Below are positions 16,591-26,364 of a stretch of 64,000 nt of DNA, piece by piece (within the stretch, counting starts at the first letter, position 1; the number at the start of each line of letters is the position of its first letter). A model generated the notes under the pieces. The model was given only the letters and a program-made list of their open reading frames with translations, was not told where the DNA came from and made no database searches. The position numbers and the translations under genes were made by a program. The stretch covers positions 62,001 to 126,000 of the forward strand of contig CATLPD010000002.1 in NCBI GenBank assembly GCA_950054485.1. The letters run 5' to 3'. The stretch comes from an uncultured Alphaproteobacteria bacterium. Its GTDB lineage: Bacteria > Pseudomonadota > Alphaproteobacteria > Micavibrionales > CSBR16-224.

Positions 16591-18979
16591 ATTCGCCGTA
16601 CGGGATCCAGATGTTTTTGACCTGCGTTGCGCGCAGCAGAAATTCTTCGCCCTCGGCGTACGGTTTTGTCCAGTCATAAGCCATGCCATAATTACACCAA
16701 GTCTGCTTCAGGTTGCTGATAGACATTTGCTCGACCTGTTTTGACATTTCGGCCTCGGGCGCAAAGCACCACAGGGCATCAATATCATTATGTTCTGCCA
16801 GAGTCTTGGCCAATTCGGCACGTTTACCTGTCACAATGTTGACAACACCGCCCGGCAGATCGGATGTATCAAAAACCTGATAAAGGTCTGTGACAGCCAG
16901 TGGCGCGGTATCTGATGGCAGGACAACGACGCGGTTTCCCATAGCAATTGCCGGGGCGACCAGGGAAACAAACCCGAGCAGCGGCGCATCATCAGGGCAA
17001 ATGATACCAACGTTCCCAATCGCTTCTTTCATGGCAACAGCGACTGTACGTGATGGTGGTGTGTGCACCTGACCATCATATTTGTCGCACCATGCCCCGT
17101 ACGTGAACAGGCGTGATAGGGCGGCTTCAACCTCTTTCATACTGACAGATTTACTGTCACCTGACATTTGCGACAGACGTTCGGCAAATTCATTTTTACG
17201 AACTTCCAGATTTTCAGCAATGTAATAGAGAATCTGCGCGCGCAGGTGATGAGCGGATGTGCTCCAGCCTTCGGCTTTGCGGGCGGCCTCGACAGCGTTT
17301 CTGATATCTTTGCGATTACCTTCACCGACCTGGCCGACAAACTCGCCTTTCGCGCTATGGATGTCGAGAGAATAATTTCCGTCAGGACGGGCCTGTTTTC
17401 CACCGATATAAAGTTTCGGCGTACGGTCAATAGCCTCTACGGTTCCGCCTGATTTCAGAGCCTCTTTTTTCTTTGGTTCTGAATGGGGTTTCAGGGTTTT
17501 TTGATATTTTGGCTTAAGATAGGCGTACATGCCTTCCTTGCCACCTTCGCGACCGTAACCGGACTCACGATAGCCACCAAAACCGACAGCGGCATCAAAC
17601 ATATTTGTGCCGTTAATCCAGACAACGCCTGATTTAACGCGCGGTGCCATTTCAAGGGCCATGTTGATATTATCGCTCCATATACTGGCAGAAAGGCCGT
17701 ATCGTGTGTTATTGGCGATTTCAATCGCTTCATCCTGTGTGCGAAATGTCATGACGGACAATACAGGACCAAAGATTTCCTGCTCGGCCACAGTTGAAGA
17801 GGGTTGAACGTTTAACAGCATCGTCGGCGGGTAAAAACAGCCACCTGATGCCGGCATATTTTTCGCAAAATCTGGCTGGACCAATTCGGCGCCTTCATCG
17901 ACGCCGATTTTGACCATGCGCGAAATATTCTGAATCTGTGATTTATCAACAATCGCCCCGATATCAATGGTTTTATCCATCGGATTTCCGATCCGCAGTT
18001 TATTCATGCGGGCTTTCAGTTTCGTGATCATCCGATCGGCAACGCCTTCCTGAATCAACAGGCGGGATGCCGCACAGCAGACTTCGCCCTGATTTAGCCA
18101 GATTCCATCGACAACGCCTTCAACAGCGCTGTCCAGATCAGCATCTTCGAAAACGATGCTGGGTGATTTACCGCCCAGCTCTAATGTCAGGCTTTTGCCT
18201 GATCCGGCTGTCGCTTTGCGGATAATCCGGCCAACTTCGGTTGATCCTGTAAAGGCAACCTTTGAAATGTCTTTATGTTCGACTAGGGCGGCGCCTGTTG
18301 ACCCATCGCCATGGATGATGTTCACAACGCCTTTCGGCAGGCCGGCTTTATCGCACAATTCCGCAAACAAAGTCGCGGTCAGCGGTGTGAATTCAGCAGG
18401 TTTCAAAACGACTGTATTCCCGGCGGCAAGGGCAGGGGCAATTTTCCATGCCAGCATCAACAGTGGGAAATTCCACGGGATTACCTGACCGACAACGCCG
18501 CAAGGCTCGTGGTTCGGGAATTCGGCATCGCGCAGTTTTGCCCATCCGGCATGATGATAGAAATGACGCGCAGCCAGCGGCACATCAATATCGCGGCTTT
18601 CGCGGATTGGCTTGCCGTTATCCAATGTTTCCAATACAGCCAAAAGACGGCCGTTTTTCTGGATCAAGCGTGCAAGCGCATATAGATATTTTGAGCGTTC
18701 ATAACAGGACAGTTTTTGCCACGGGCCCAGTGCTTTTTTGGCAGCTGCAACAGCTTTGTCAACGTCAGCTGATGTTCCAAGCGGCGCTTTTGCCAGAAAT
18801 TCACCATTCGCGGGATTGTTGCTGTCAAATGTCTTGGTACCCTTAACAAATTTACCGTCAATATAATGTTCGACCGTTTCCTTGCGGGATTTCAGCCATT
18901 CGCGGGCGGCGCTATCGCTTTCAAGGGCCGGGCCGTATTCCATGGTTTCATAAATATCTTTTACGCTTGCTTGTGTCAT
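16589..18979 (-). CDS. Double aldehyde dehydrogenase (two ALDH domains fused)
   Basis: 796 residues, about 1.6 times a normal ALDH. Residues 1-500 are a complete ALDH: 'VGQVIPWNFPLLMLAWK', 'VAFTGSTEVGR' (NAD), 'LELGGKSPSIVFEDADLD' (catalytic Glu) and 'LNQGEVCCAASR' with nucleophile Cys301. Residues about 515-796 are a second, truncated ALDH-like domain with 'GNVGIICPDDAPLLGFVSL' but no LELGG or Cys site, so it is non-catalytic and probably structural. Adjacent deoC (12 bases upstream) makes acetaldehyde from deoxyribose-5-phosphate; the ALDH would then oxidise it to acetate. This deoC-linked long ALDH is known in alphaproteobacteria. Confidence 0.93.
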   Translation of the reverse strand: MTQASVKDIYETMEYGPALESDSAAREWLKSRKETVEHYIDGKFVKGTKTFDSNNPANGEFLAKAPLGTSADVDKAVAAAKKALGPWQKLSCYERSKYLYALARLIQKNGRLLAVLETLDNGKPIRESRDIDVPLAARHFYHHAGWAKLRDAEFPNHEPCGVVGQVIPWNFPLLMLAWKIAPALAAGNTVVLKPAEFTPLTATLFAELCDKAGLPKGVVNIIHGDGSTGAALVEHKDISKVAFTGSTEVGRIIRKATAGSGKSLTLELGGKSPSIVFEDADLDSAVEGVVDGIWLNQGEVCCAASRLLIQEGVADRMITKLKARMNKLRIGNPMDKTIDIGAIVDKSQIQNISRMVKIGVDEGAELVQPDFAKNMPASGGCFYPPTMLLNVQPSSTVAEQEIFGPVLSVMTFRTQDEAIEIANNTRYGLSASIWSDNINMALEMAPRVKSGVVWINGTNMFDAAVGFGGYRESGYGREGGKEGMYAYLKPKYQKTLKPHSEPKKKEALKSGGTVEAIDRTPKLYIGGKQARPDGNYSLDIHSAKGEFVGQVGEGNRKDIRNAVEAARKAEGWSTSAHHLRAQILYYIAENLEVRKNEFAERLSQMSGDSKSVSMKEVEAALSRLFTYGAWCDKYDGQVHTPPSRTVAVAMKEAIGNVGIICPDDAPLLGFVSLVAPAIAMGNRVVVLPSDTAPLAVTDLYQVFDTSDLPGGVVNIVTGKRAELAKTLAEHNDIDALWCFAPEAEMSKQVEQMSISNLKQTWCNYGMAYDWTKPYAEGEEFLLRATQVKNIWIPYGE

Positions 18980-18991
18980 GTGATTGTCCCC

Positions 18992-20029
18992 TTATGCAAT
19001 CGGATGTCTGTTATAGGCTGAATACTGGCCTGTAATGTAATGTTCTAGCTGACGTTCGATGTCAGCCAAAAGGCTGGATGCGCCAAAGCGGAACAGGTGC
19101 GGCTGTAGCCATTCGTTGCCCAGTTCTTCTTTTATCAAAACTTGATAGGCCATCGCATCTTTGGCAGTCGAGATGCCACCGGCAGGCTTGTAGCCGACCT
19201 TATAGCCTGTGAAATCCTGATATTCGCGGATCATGCGGATCATCACCAATGTGAAATCCAATGTCGCATTGACCTTTTCCTTGCCTGTTGATGTTTTGAT
19301 GAAATCAGCGCCTGCCATCATGGAAACCATCGAGGCTTTTGCGACATTACGAAGGGTTGCCAGCTCACCTGTTGCCAAGATGGCCTTCAGATGTACATCT
19401 TGGCCACAGGCATCTTTAAAGGCGCGGACTTCGTCATATAATGCCTGCCAGTTCTGGCGTAATACATGATGGCGTGTAATAACGATATCGATTTCTTTCG
19501 CGCCGGCTTTGACCGATTGTTTGATTTCCTCAACGCGCTGTTTAAACGGTGACAGACCAGCAGGAAAACCAGTTGATACGGCGGCGACCGGAATATTTGT
19601 GCCTTTCAGGGCTTCGACCGCAGTCGGGACCATTTCATGATAAACGCAGACAGCGCCTGTTGTCAGGTGCAGGTCTTGAATACCAAGTGCCTCGACGATA
19701 TCATGACGTAATGGGTTGCGCGCCTTGGCGCACAGGCGTTTGACCCGGCCCGGTGTATCGTCACCGGACAGGGTGGTCAAGTCCATACATGCGATCGCTT
19801 TTAAAAGCCATGCAGCCTGCCATTGTTTTTTGACGGTGCGGCGTCCCCCCAATGTTGCGGTGCGGCGTCCGACAGCGCTCATGTTAACGCGGATATTGTC
19901 CAAAGCCTCGGGATGAAATTCGATGCCCGGGTTTAATTCGTGCTGGGTTTGTAGTGATGTTCCAGCCTTTTCAACAGGCGTCAGCGCATGCAGGTTTGAT
20001 TTTTCTGCGGTTTCATGTGGTGAAGACAT
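18992..20029 (-). CDS. deoC: Deoxyribose-phosphate aldolase
   Basis: Splits 2-deoxyribose-5-phosphate to glyceraldehyde-3-phosphate and acetaldehyde. The Schiff-base Lys245 is in 'GADFIKTSTGK' and the second Lys in 'VGYKPAGGIST'; 'AVSTGFPAG' and 'KEIDIVI' complete the class I aldolase barrel. At 345 residues it is longer than the roughly 250-residue E. coli enzyme because of an N-terminal extension of about 75 residues, as in eukaryotic and alphaproteobacterial forms. First gene of a deoC-ALDH operon; a perfect palindrome lies upstream. No deoA, deoB or deoD is in the window. Confidence 0.96.
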   Translation of the reverse strand: MSSPHETAEKSNLHALTPVEKAGTSLQTQHELNPGIEFHPEALDNIRVNMSAVGRRTATLGGRRTVKKQWQAAWLLKAIACMDLTTLSGDDTPGRVKRLCAKARNPLRHDIVEALGIQDLHLTTGAVCVYHEMVPTAVEALKGTNIPVAAVSTGFPAGLSPFKQRVEEIKQSVKAGAKEIDIVITRHHVLRQNWQALYDEVRAFKDACGQDVHLKAILATGELATLRNVAKASMVSMMAGADFIKTSTGKEKVNATLDFTLVMIRMIREYQDFTGYKVGYKPAGGISTAKDAMAYQVLIKEELGNEWLQPHLFRFGASSLLADIERQLEHYITGQYSAYNRHPIA

Positions 20030-20069
20030 ATATAAACTCCCTTGGATATCGCATAAAATAAGGGCACAT

Positions 20070-20089
20070 ATATTTGAGCGGTCAAATAT
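20070..20089. promoter_or_regulatory. Perfect inverted repeat in the deoC / helicase divergent region
   Basis: ATATTTGA (20070-20077) and TCAAATAT (20082-20089) are exact reverse complements with spacer GCGG. On the minus strand TTGACC within it can act as the -35 of deoC; on the plus strand TTGACA (20096-20101) lies 6 bases away as the -35 of the helicase gene. This makes it a strong candidate operator for deoC-ALDH, possibly responding to a deoxyribose phosphate. Confidence 0.6.
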
Positions 20090-20164
20090 TAACGCTTGAC
20101 AATATTTTATGTTTATTTAATGGTTAACATTATTCCGAAACCCGCTAAAAATCAAGGAGATTGT

Positions 20165-21445
20165 ATGGGGTTTGATAATTTGGGTCTCAGCGAGAAAACC
20201 CTGAAAGCAATTGAAGATCTTGGCTTTAAGGAGCCGACACCGATTCAGGCAGCCGCGATACCTGTTGCGCTGATGACTCGTGATGTTTTGGGGCTTGCGC
20301 AGACCGGAACGGGAAAAACCGCATCATTTACCCTGCCGATGATTGAAATGCTGGTCGGCGGACGTGCCAAAGCCCGCATGCCGAGATCATTGATTTTAAC
20401 GCCGACACGTGAATTGGCGGCGCAAGTTGCTGAAAACTTTGACCAGTTCGGCAAGTATCATAAATTAACGAAAACGCTGCTGACGGGCGGAACATCTATG
20501 CATGAACAAATCCGCCAGCTTGAGCAGGGAGTCGATGTTTTGATTGCGACGCCGGGGCGCCTGCTGGACCTGTTTGGCCGCGGTAATATTATTCTGGCAG
20601 ACATCAAAATTCTGGTAATTGACGAAGCGGACCGCATGCTCGACATGGGTTTTATTCCTGATCTTGAAAAAATTGTCTCGTTGCTTCCACCATTGCGCCA
20701 AACGCTTTTCTTTTCTGCCACGATGCCGGGGCCGATTAAAAAGCTTGCTGATGACTATTTGAGCAATCCGAAAATGATTAAGGTCGCGGCAACGTCAAAG
20801 CCGGCTGAAAACGTTGACCAATTCGTCGTCAAAACGACAGCGCGCGATAAGAAAAAGACTTTGAATGATTTGATTCAGCATGAAAAGGTCGAAAACGCTT
20901 TCATCTTTTGTAACCGCAAGCGCGACATCGATGGTGTCGAGCAGTCTTTGAAAAAACTTGGATACAACGTCGGATCAATACACGGAGATATTGATCAGAA
21001 ATATCGCACCAAAACTCTTGATGCTTTCAAAAAGGATGAAATATCCTTGCTGGTCTGCAGTGATGTTGTGGCACGCGGTATTGATGTTTCGGGTGTGTCG
21101 CATGTATTTAATTTTGATGTGCCGATGAACGCCGAAGATTACGTTCACCGTATTGGACGTACCGGTCGTGCTGGTCACAAGGGGCGTGCGATAACATTGG
21201 TTGCGCCAAGTGATAAGAAGTTTTTGGATAATGTTGAAAAACTTATCAAAAAGACGATTGAAGAAATGCAATTAAAGCCGGAAAAATCCGCGCCTAAGAC
21301 TAAGACAGAAAAGTCTTCTTCAAAGTCTGAAAAGCCCCAAAAAGACACCAAGAAAACACCAAAGCCCAAAAGCGGTAAAAAACAATCAGCGAGTAATGAT
21401 GTGACCGGTTTTGGCGAGGATGTTCCCGCTTTCTTCAAGGCTTAA
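20165..21445 (+). CDS. rhlE: DEAD-box RNA helicase, RhlE type
   Basis: ATP-dependent RNA helicase for RNA or ribosome remodelling and cold response. The start is the ATG after AAGGAGATTGT; the tracked start (TTG at 20096) is in fact the TTGACA promoter box. From this start: Q motif 'FDNLGLSEKTLKAI...PTPIQ', motif I 'AQTGTGKTASF', Ia 'PTRELAAQ', II 'IDEADRMLDMGF' (DEAD), III 'FFSATM', IV 'AFIFCNRKRD', V 'VARGID', VI 'HRIGRTGRAG'. The last 80 residues are Lys/Ser/Pro-rich, a typical RNA-binding tail. Confidence 0.96.
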   Translation: MGFDNLGLSEKTLKAIEDLGFKEPTPIQAAAIPVALMTRDVLGLAQTGTGKTASFTLPMIEMLVGGRAKARMPRSLILTPTRELAAQVAENFDQFGKYHKLTKTLLTGGTSMHEQIRQLEQGVDVLIATPGRLLDLFGRGNIILADIKILVIDEADRMLDMGFIPDLEKIVSLLPPLRQTLFFSATMPGPIKKLADDYLSNPKMIKVAATSKPAENVDQFVVKTTARDKKKTLNDLIQHEKVENAFIFCNRKRDIDGVEQSLKKLGYNVGSIHGDIDQKYRTKTLDAFKKDEISLLVCSDVVARGIDVSGVSHVFNFDVPMNAEDYVHRIGRTGRAGHKGRAITLVAPSDKKFLDNVEKLIKKTIEEMQLKPEKSAPKTKTEKSSSKSEKPQKDTKKTPKPKSGKKQSASNDVTGFGEDVPAFFKA

Positions 21446-21516
21446 TTCTTGACATTCAACTGATTTTTCAAGACAATTTATACTGGGTCTAAACGTATCG
21501 TCACGGCAAAATTTCA

Positions 21517-23715
21517 ATGCATTCAAAATGGTTTAAATTTACAGTCTATTTGATTGCTTTTATTGTCTTTTTTTTATCCGTCAGCTATGCGAGTGCTTCC
21601 GAAGTCCCAGTTCATTTCACAGCAGACCGCCTTGATCATAGTGATGTTGAGCAGATTGTCACAGCCTATGGCGATGTCGAACTGATACAGGGAAAAGAAA
21701 TCCTGCATGCTGATCAGATGAGTTATGATCTGGAGCAAGATATCGTAACAGCCATCGGCAATGTCAGCCTGCTGGATGAAAATGGGCAAGTCCATTTCGC
21801 AGAATACTTGCAGCTTAGTAATCAGATGAAAGATGGCTTTGTGAATGCGCTGACATCTTTTTTGGTAGATGGATCGCGTTTCCAAGCTGCAGAGGCCCAA
21901 CGCATAGATGAAAATTTGATGATCATGAAGCAGGCAAGCTATACGCCTTGTAAAATCTGTGAAAGCGGTAAAAAAGAACCGACATGGCAGATTAAAGCTG
22001 ACGAGGTCATCTATGATAAAAACAAAGGTAGCGTAAAATACGATAATGCACATCTTGAGGTTCTGGGCGTGCCGTTAGCCTACACGCCGTTCTTCAGTCA
22101 CCCGGACCCGACACTGGACCAAAAAAGCGGCTTCTTGCGGCCGTCTGCAGGCTGGAACAGCGAACTTGGCATATATGCCAGCGGCACCTATTACTGGGGT
22201 CTGGATAATACAAAAGACGTTTCGCTGAAGGTTCAGCCTTCAGGCAAACAAGGCGTATTCAATCAGGTTGAATATCGTCAGCGCTTTGCGAATGGCTTTG
22301 TAAACCTTAGCCCCTCGGTCGCTTTTTGGTCAGACCGGACGGAGGAAGAGGATAACAGAATAGAAGAAAATTTGACGCGTGGCCACATAGAAGGCAAAGG
22401 GCGTTTTGACCTGAATGATAAATGGCGTGCAGGCTTTGATGTTATGCGGTCTTCCGATAAAGAATATTTGCGCCTTTATGATGTCAGTAACGAGAACGTT
22501 CTTGAGAATATCGCCTATGCCGAACGTTTCGATAATCGGGATTATACCAATATCAATGCGCAGCAATATCAGGACGTCCGATTAGGGCTGCGCCCCGAAC
22601 AGCCGGATGTTTTGCCATCGATTTACCATTCAATGTTAGGCGCCCCTGAATCGTTGCTGGGTGGCAGATTGTCATTTGAAACCGGATTACTAGGCTTAAA
22701 ACGTAGTGGTGAAAGCCAGGATGTGAACCGTGCATCCGCTGAATTGGGCTGGCAAAACGATTTTATCACGAATTATGGTCTGTCAGTTGTGACAAACCTG
22801 TCGAGCCGTGTTGATTATTATAATGCCAAAGATCTGGATGCAGCGCTTTTGGATCCAACACAACCCGAGGAACTGGATGAATTCCGCTTTTTTCCGCAGG
22901 TCCACAGTGTTGCCAGCTACCCGATGGTTAAAAATGCGTCTGACCGTCAATATATTATCGAGCCACGTGTTGCCTTTACAGCGGGCAGTCATGCCAACGA
23001 AGCTGATATTCCGAACGAGGACAGCCGCGATATTCAGCTAGATGCGCTGAATTTGTACGAGGCAAACAGATTCCCCGGTGAAGATGTGCAGGATACGGGC
23101 ACACGCGTTACATATGGCCTTGGCGGCGGGATATATAAAAATAACGGTGCTGAAATCAAAGCCTTCGTGGGGCAAAGCTATCGATTTAATGATGATAACA
23201 TTTTTCCCGAGGGCTCGGGCCTTACAGAAAACCGCTCGGATTATGTCGGCAGTTTTCATGTGAACCTTTTCGATCCCGATATTTTTATGGATTACCGTTT
23301 CCAGTTGGACGAACACAATCTTTCGCCGCAACGTCATGAACTGCAGGCAGATGCCATATTCGGACCGTTTAATACGAATGCACGCTATACTTTCTCAAGG
23401 GGGGTGCAGGGTACGGGGTTCACCCAGTCACGCGAACAGCTTTCATATGGTGCAGGTTATCAATTGAATGATAACTGGAAGCTTTCCGGTGGCGTGCTAT
23501 ATGACCTGAGTGATCAATCATCCGGTTTGCGATCTGCTCGTGCAGGATTACTATATAGTGATGATTGTTTTAACTTTAATCTGCTGGGAACGCGCCGTAT
23601 TACCAATCGCGCGACAGGGGAAAGTGAAACCAGTCTGGTTATGCGTGTCGGTTTCAAATATCTGGGTGAAGTGTCTTCGCCGGAAATTCTGCTACAGGGC
23701 AGTGAAGGGGAATAA
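21517..23715 (+). CDS. lptD: LPS-assembly protein LptD
   Basis: Outer-membrane beta barrel that with LptE inserts lipopolysaccharide in the outer leaflet. A signal peptide (cleavage near ASA-SE) is followed by an OstA/LptA-like beta-jellyroll (about 30-130, 'VTAYGDVELIQGKEILHAD') and then the barrel domain with the typical 'TPFFSHPDPTLDQKSGFLRP' linker near residue 190. Cys pair 'CKIC' near 145 may take the place of the disulfides of E. coli LptD. Length 732 is normal. No surA or lptE is nearby. A TATACT -10 (21479-21484) lies 32 bases upstream of the ATG. Confidence 0.95.
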   Translation: MHSKWFKFTVYLIAFIVFFLSVSYASASEVPVHFTADRLDHSDVEQIVTAYGDVELIQGKEILHADQMSYDLEQDIVTAIGNVSLLDENGQVHFAEYLQLSNQMKDGFVNALTSFLVDGSRFQAAEAQRIDENLMIMKQASYTPCKICESGKKEPTWQIKADEVIYDKNKGSVKYDNAHLEVLGVPLAYTPFFSHPDPTLDQKSGFLRPSAGWNSELGIYASGTYYWGLDNTKDVSLKVQPSGKQGVFNQVEYRQRFANGFVNLSPSVAFWSDRTEEEDNRIEENLTRGHIEGKGRFDLNDKWRAGFDVMRSSDKEYLRLYDVSNENVLENIAYAERFDNRDYTNINAQQYQDVRLGLRPEQPDVLPSIYHSMLGAPESLLGGRLSFETGLLGLKRSGESQDVNRASAELGWQNDFITNYGLSVVTNLSSRVDYYNAKDLDAALLDPTQPEELDEFRFFPQVHSVASYPMVKNASDRQYIIEPRVAFTAGSHANEADIPNEDSRDIQLDALNLYEANRFPGEDVQDTGTRVTYGLGGGIYKNNGAEIKAFVGQSYRFNDDNIFPEGSGLTENRSDYVGSFHVNLFDPDIFMDYRFQLDEHNLSPQRHELQADAIFGPFNTNARYTFSRGVQGTGFTQSREQLSYGAGYQLNDNWKLSGGVLYDLSDQSSGLRSARAGLLYSDDCFNFNLLGTRRITNRATGESETSLVMRVGFKYLGEVSSPEILLQGSEGE

Positions 23716-23727
23716 AGGTAAAATAGT

Positions 23728-25620
23728 ATGAGCTTTGCGATTGATCCAATATTCCACATGTGGTTCGGCATTATCATGACCGTCATGGCCTTTATCATGT
23801 TCTCTAGCGATAAATGGCCATTAGAAGTCAGCTCTGTCGTTTTGTTATCTGTATTAATGCTATTTGGTCAAATATTTCCACTGCCAAATGACAGCGGCAG
23901 TAATTTGATTTCGGCAACCAGCCTGTTGGTCGGTTTTTCTAACCCGTCGCTGATCGCGGTTCTGGCGCTTCTGGTTTTGGGGCAGGCCTTGATACAAACC
24001 GCAGCCCTGACGCCTGTAACAAGGATATTACTATTGATGCGGTCAAGCCTTGCTATATTCGGTTTGGTTGCGATCTTCCTGTTTGTTCTGGTCGTTAGTG
24101 CCTTTATCAATAACACGCCGCTTGTTATTATTGCCATTCCGGTCTTGCAGGCCCTGGCAGCGCGCCTTCATATAAACCAGTCGCGAATCATGATCCCACT
24201 CAGTTTTATTGCCATTTTGGGCGGTATGACAACCTTGGTCGGATCATCTACAAACCTTTTGGTTTCAACAGCGCTTGTTGATCTGGGATATCCTGAATTC
24301 AGCTTTTTTCAATTTACAATTCCAGGCATGATGCTGGCGGCCGTTGGCTTGGTTTATGTATCGATCGTATTGCCTTTTATTTTGCCAAAACGCGCCAGCC
24401 TTTCTGAAGGTCTGCAAAACAACGAAGAAACCTTTGTTGCTGAACTTGACATTACATCAGATAGCTCTTTGATCGGCGAAACGGTAGACGAAGAAGGGCA
24501 TGTCGCAAAGCTGATCGGTGTAACCGTGCGAATGGTTCAGCGTGGTGGTGGATTGATCCTGCCGCCTTTTGATGACTACACTATTCAATCATCAGATGTC
24601 ATGATTGTGGCCACAACCCGCAAGGGACTGATGGATGTTTTATCGACCCACCCGGGGTTTTTATTATCGCACGATGATCAAACCCCTGATGACAAAACCC
24701 ATTATGAGGAAGAATTACAGGAAAGCCTGAAAGAAACCGCTGCTGCCGGTGACGACATGAATGACGTCCGTGTCTTGTGTGAAGTCATGATCCCACCGGG
24801 CTCCGAATTTATCGATCAATCTGTAGGGCAGGTTGATTTTCAAAAGAAAATGAATTGCATCGTACTGGGTATCCAAAGGCGTGCCAGTGTTGTGCGCAGA
24901 AGGCTGCATCAAATGCGCCTTGAGGCTGGCGACGTTTTGTTGGTCGCTGGACTGCAAAAAAATATATATGCCCTTCGTGATAACCCTGAAATGATTGTTC
25001 TGGCGGGATCGCGCCGTGATATTCCTGTTAAGGAGAAATCCCGCGCGGCTTTGGGGATATTTATGGGGACGATTATTGCGGCTGCCACCGGTATAATGCC
25101 TATTACTGTTGCTGCTGTAACAGGTGCCGTCGGAATGGTGCTGGCGCGTTGTTTGACGATCCCGCAGGTTATGCGGGCTTTTGATCAAAAGATTTTCTTT
25201 CTTGTGGGCTCGGCCCTTGCGCTGGGTGCTTTTTTACAGGTTTCGGGCGGCGCGATGTTTATCGCTGAAAGCCTGTTATCATTGCCTGTTATGTCTGAAC
25301 CGCTGATTGCGGCGTCAACGCTATTTATCATTATTGCGATTGCAACCAATTTACTTACTAACAATGCCTGTGCTATACTATTTACACCTATTGCGATCAG
25401 CCTCGCGTCAGAGGTTGGCGTTGATCCCATGATTTTTGCAATGACAGTCGTATTTGGAGCAAACTGTTCATTCGCCTCACCGATTGGCTACCAGACGAAC
25501 CTGCTGGTTATGGGGCCGGGTCACTATAAATTCAAAGATTTTATGGTCGCCGGTATCCCGCTTGTAATTATTATGTGGATCGCCTATACCGCATTGGCCA
25601 AATTCTATTTCGGCCTTTAA
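23728..25620 (+). CDS. SLC13-family permease with two TrkA-C (RCK_C) domains
   Basis: 630 residues. N- and C-terminal halves are hydrophobic, with about ten predicted helices ('IFGLVAIFLFVLVVSAFINNTPLVIIAIP', a conserved SLC13/CitMHS NTP motif). Between them lie two soluble TrkA-C domains (about 240-320 and 350-430), with 'TIQSSDVMIVATTRKGLMDVL' and 'RLEAGDVLLVAGLQKNIY'. Such proteins transport sodium-coupled dicarboxylates, sulfate or other anions; substrate cannot be assigned. It starts 12 bases after lptD and is 17 bases before the next gene, so it is likely in the same transcript. Confidence 0.88.
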   Translation: MSFAIDPIFHMWFGIIMTVMAFIMFSSDKWPLEVSSVVLLSVLMLFGQIFPLPNDSGSNLISATSLLVGFSNPSLIAVLALLVLGQALIQTAALTPVTRILLLMRSSLAIFGLVAIFLFVLVVSAFINNTPLVIIAIPVLQALAARLHINQSRIMIPLSFIAILGGMTTLVGSSTNLLVSTALVDLGYPEFSFFQFTIPGMMLAAVGLVYVSIVLPFILPKRASLSEGLQNNEETFVAELDITSDSSLIGETVDEEGHVAKLIGVTVRMVQRGGGLILPPFDDYTIQSSDVMIVATTRKGLMDVLSTHPGFLLSHDDQTPDDKTHYEEELQESLKETAAAGDDMNDVRVLCEVMIPPGSEFIDQSVGQVDFQKKMNCIVLGIQRRASVVRRRLHQMRLEAGDVLLVAGLQKNIYALRDNPEMIVLAGSRRDIPVKEKSRAALGIFMGTIIAAATGIMPITVAAVTGAVGMVLARCLTIPQVMRAFDQKIFFLVGSALALGAFLQVSGGAMFIAESLLSLPVMSEPLIAASTLFIIIAIATNLLTNNACAILFTPIAISLASEVGVDPMIFAMTVVFGANCSFASPIGYQTNLLVMGPGHYKFKDFMVAGIPLVIIMWIAYTALAKFYFGL

Positions 25621-25637
25621 GAACCGGAGGATAAGAC

Positions 25638-26348
25638 ATGTACGACCCATCAAGCCGTTATCGCCGCAGAGCAAACGAACGCAAACGAAAGACGATGACA
25701 TTGATCGTTTTTCTTATTATTTTTGCAGCCTTCTTTTATTGGTTGGGCGGGCAGGTTGTACGCAGTAGCGAGGCAGCATATAAACAGCAAGCTATGAAGT
25801 TAAAGGATGAAAAAAAATCTCTGGAAGATAATCTGACGGAGCTGGATGGCAATCTACAGACATTAAAAATGGAATACGAAAAGCTGGAAAATCAATATCA
25901 AGCCGAGGTTCCGACGGGAGACTTAAAAGAACTGGCGGATTTAGCCCGTAAACAATTGGATGATGGTATTGCAAAAGACCGTCTGGAATTTGTAATCCGC
26001 AGTGCCAGACCGCCTAGAAATTGCTCTAGCCCTGAAACAAAACGTTTTGTTGCCAGAACACCGTATTATAATGGGCCGGACAGTTTTGTGCTGTTCGTAA
26101 ACAAAAGTCTGACGATTACCGCGATGGGCGAGGCCGCGATGACAAATGGTCAGCATGAAGCATGGTATGATCCGGGCAAACCTGTGAAAGTCAAATTTAC
26201 ACGCTTGGGCGGTAAAGACGTTGAAAAAGAAGGTTTGCTTCCGATGCATTATTCGATGGTTGTGGGGGATAAGGAACACCGCTTCACAATCGCCAAGGGT
26301 AACAGATCATTTATCGAGGTAACCTCAGATTCTTGCGATTACCCGTAG
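25638..26348 (+). CDS. Unrecognised membrane-anchored coiled-coil protein
   Basis: 236 residues. A very basic N-terminus ('SSRYRRRANERKRK') and one helix ('MTLIVFLIIFAAFFYWLGG') anchor it with the C-terminal part in the periplasm. Residues about 45-95 form a heptad-like coiled coil ('LEDNLTELDGNLQTLKMEYEKLEN'). A C-terminal beta-rich domain of about 120 residues follows, with Cys128 and Cys234 that could pair. No known domain recognised. Its position behind lptD and the SLC13 gene suggests an envelope role only by context. It is followed by a terminator. Confidence 0.65.
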   Translation: MYDPSSRYRRRANERKRKTMTLIVFLIIFAAFFYWLGGQVVRSSEAAYKQQAMKLKDEKKSLEDNLTELDGNLQTLKMEYEKLENQYQAEVPTGDLKELADLARKQLDDGIAKDRLEFVIRSARPPRNCSSPETKRFVARTPYYNGPDSFVLFVNKSLTITAMGEAAMTNGQHEAWYDPGKPVKVKFTRLGGKDVEKEGLLPMHYSMVVGDKEHRFTIAKGNRSFIEVTSDSCDYP

Positions 26349-26364
26349 GCCTAATAAGATAATA

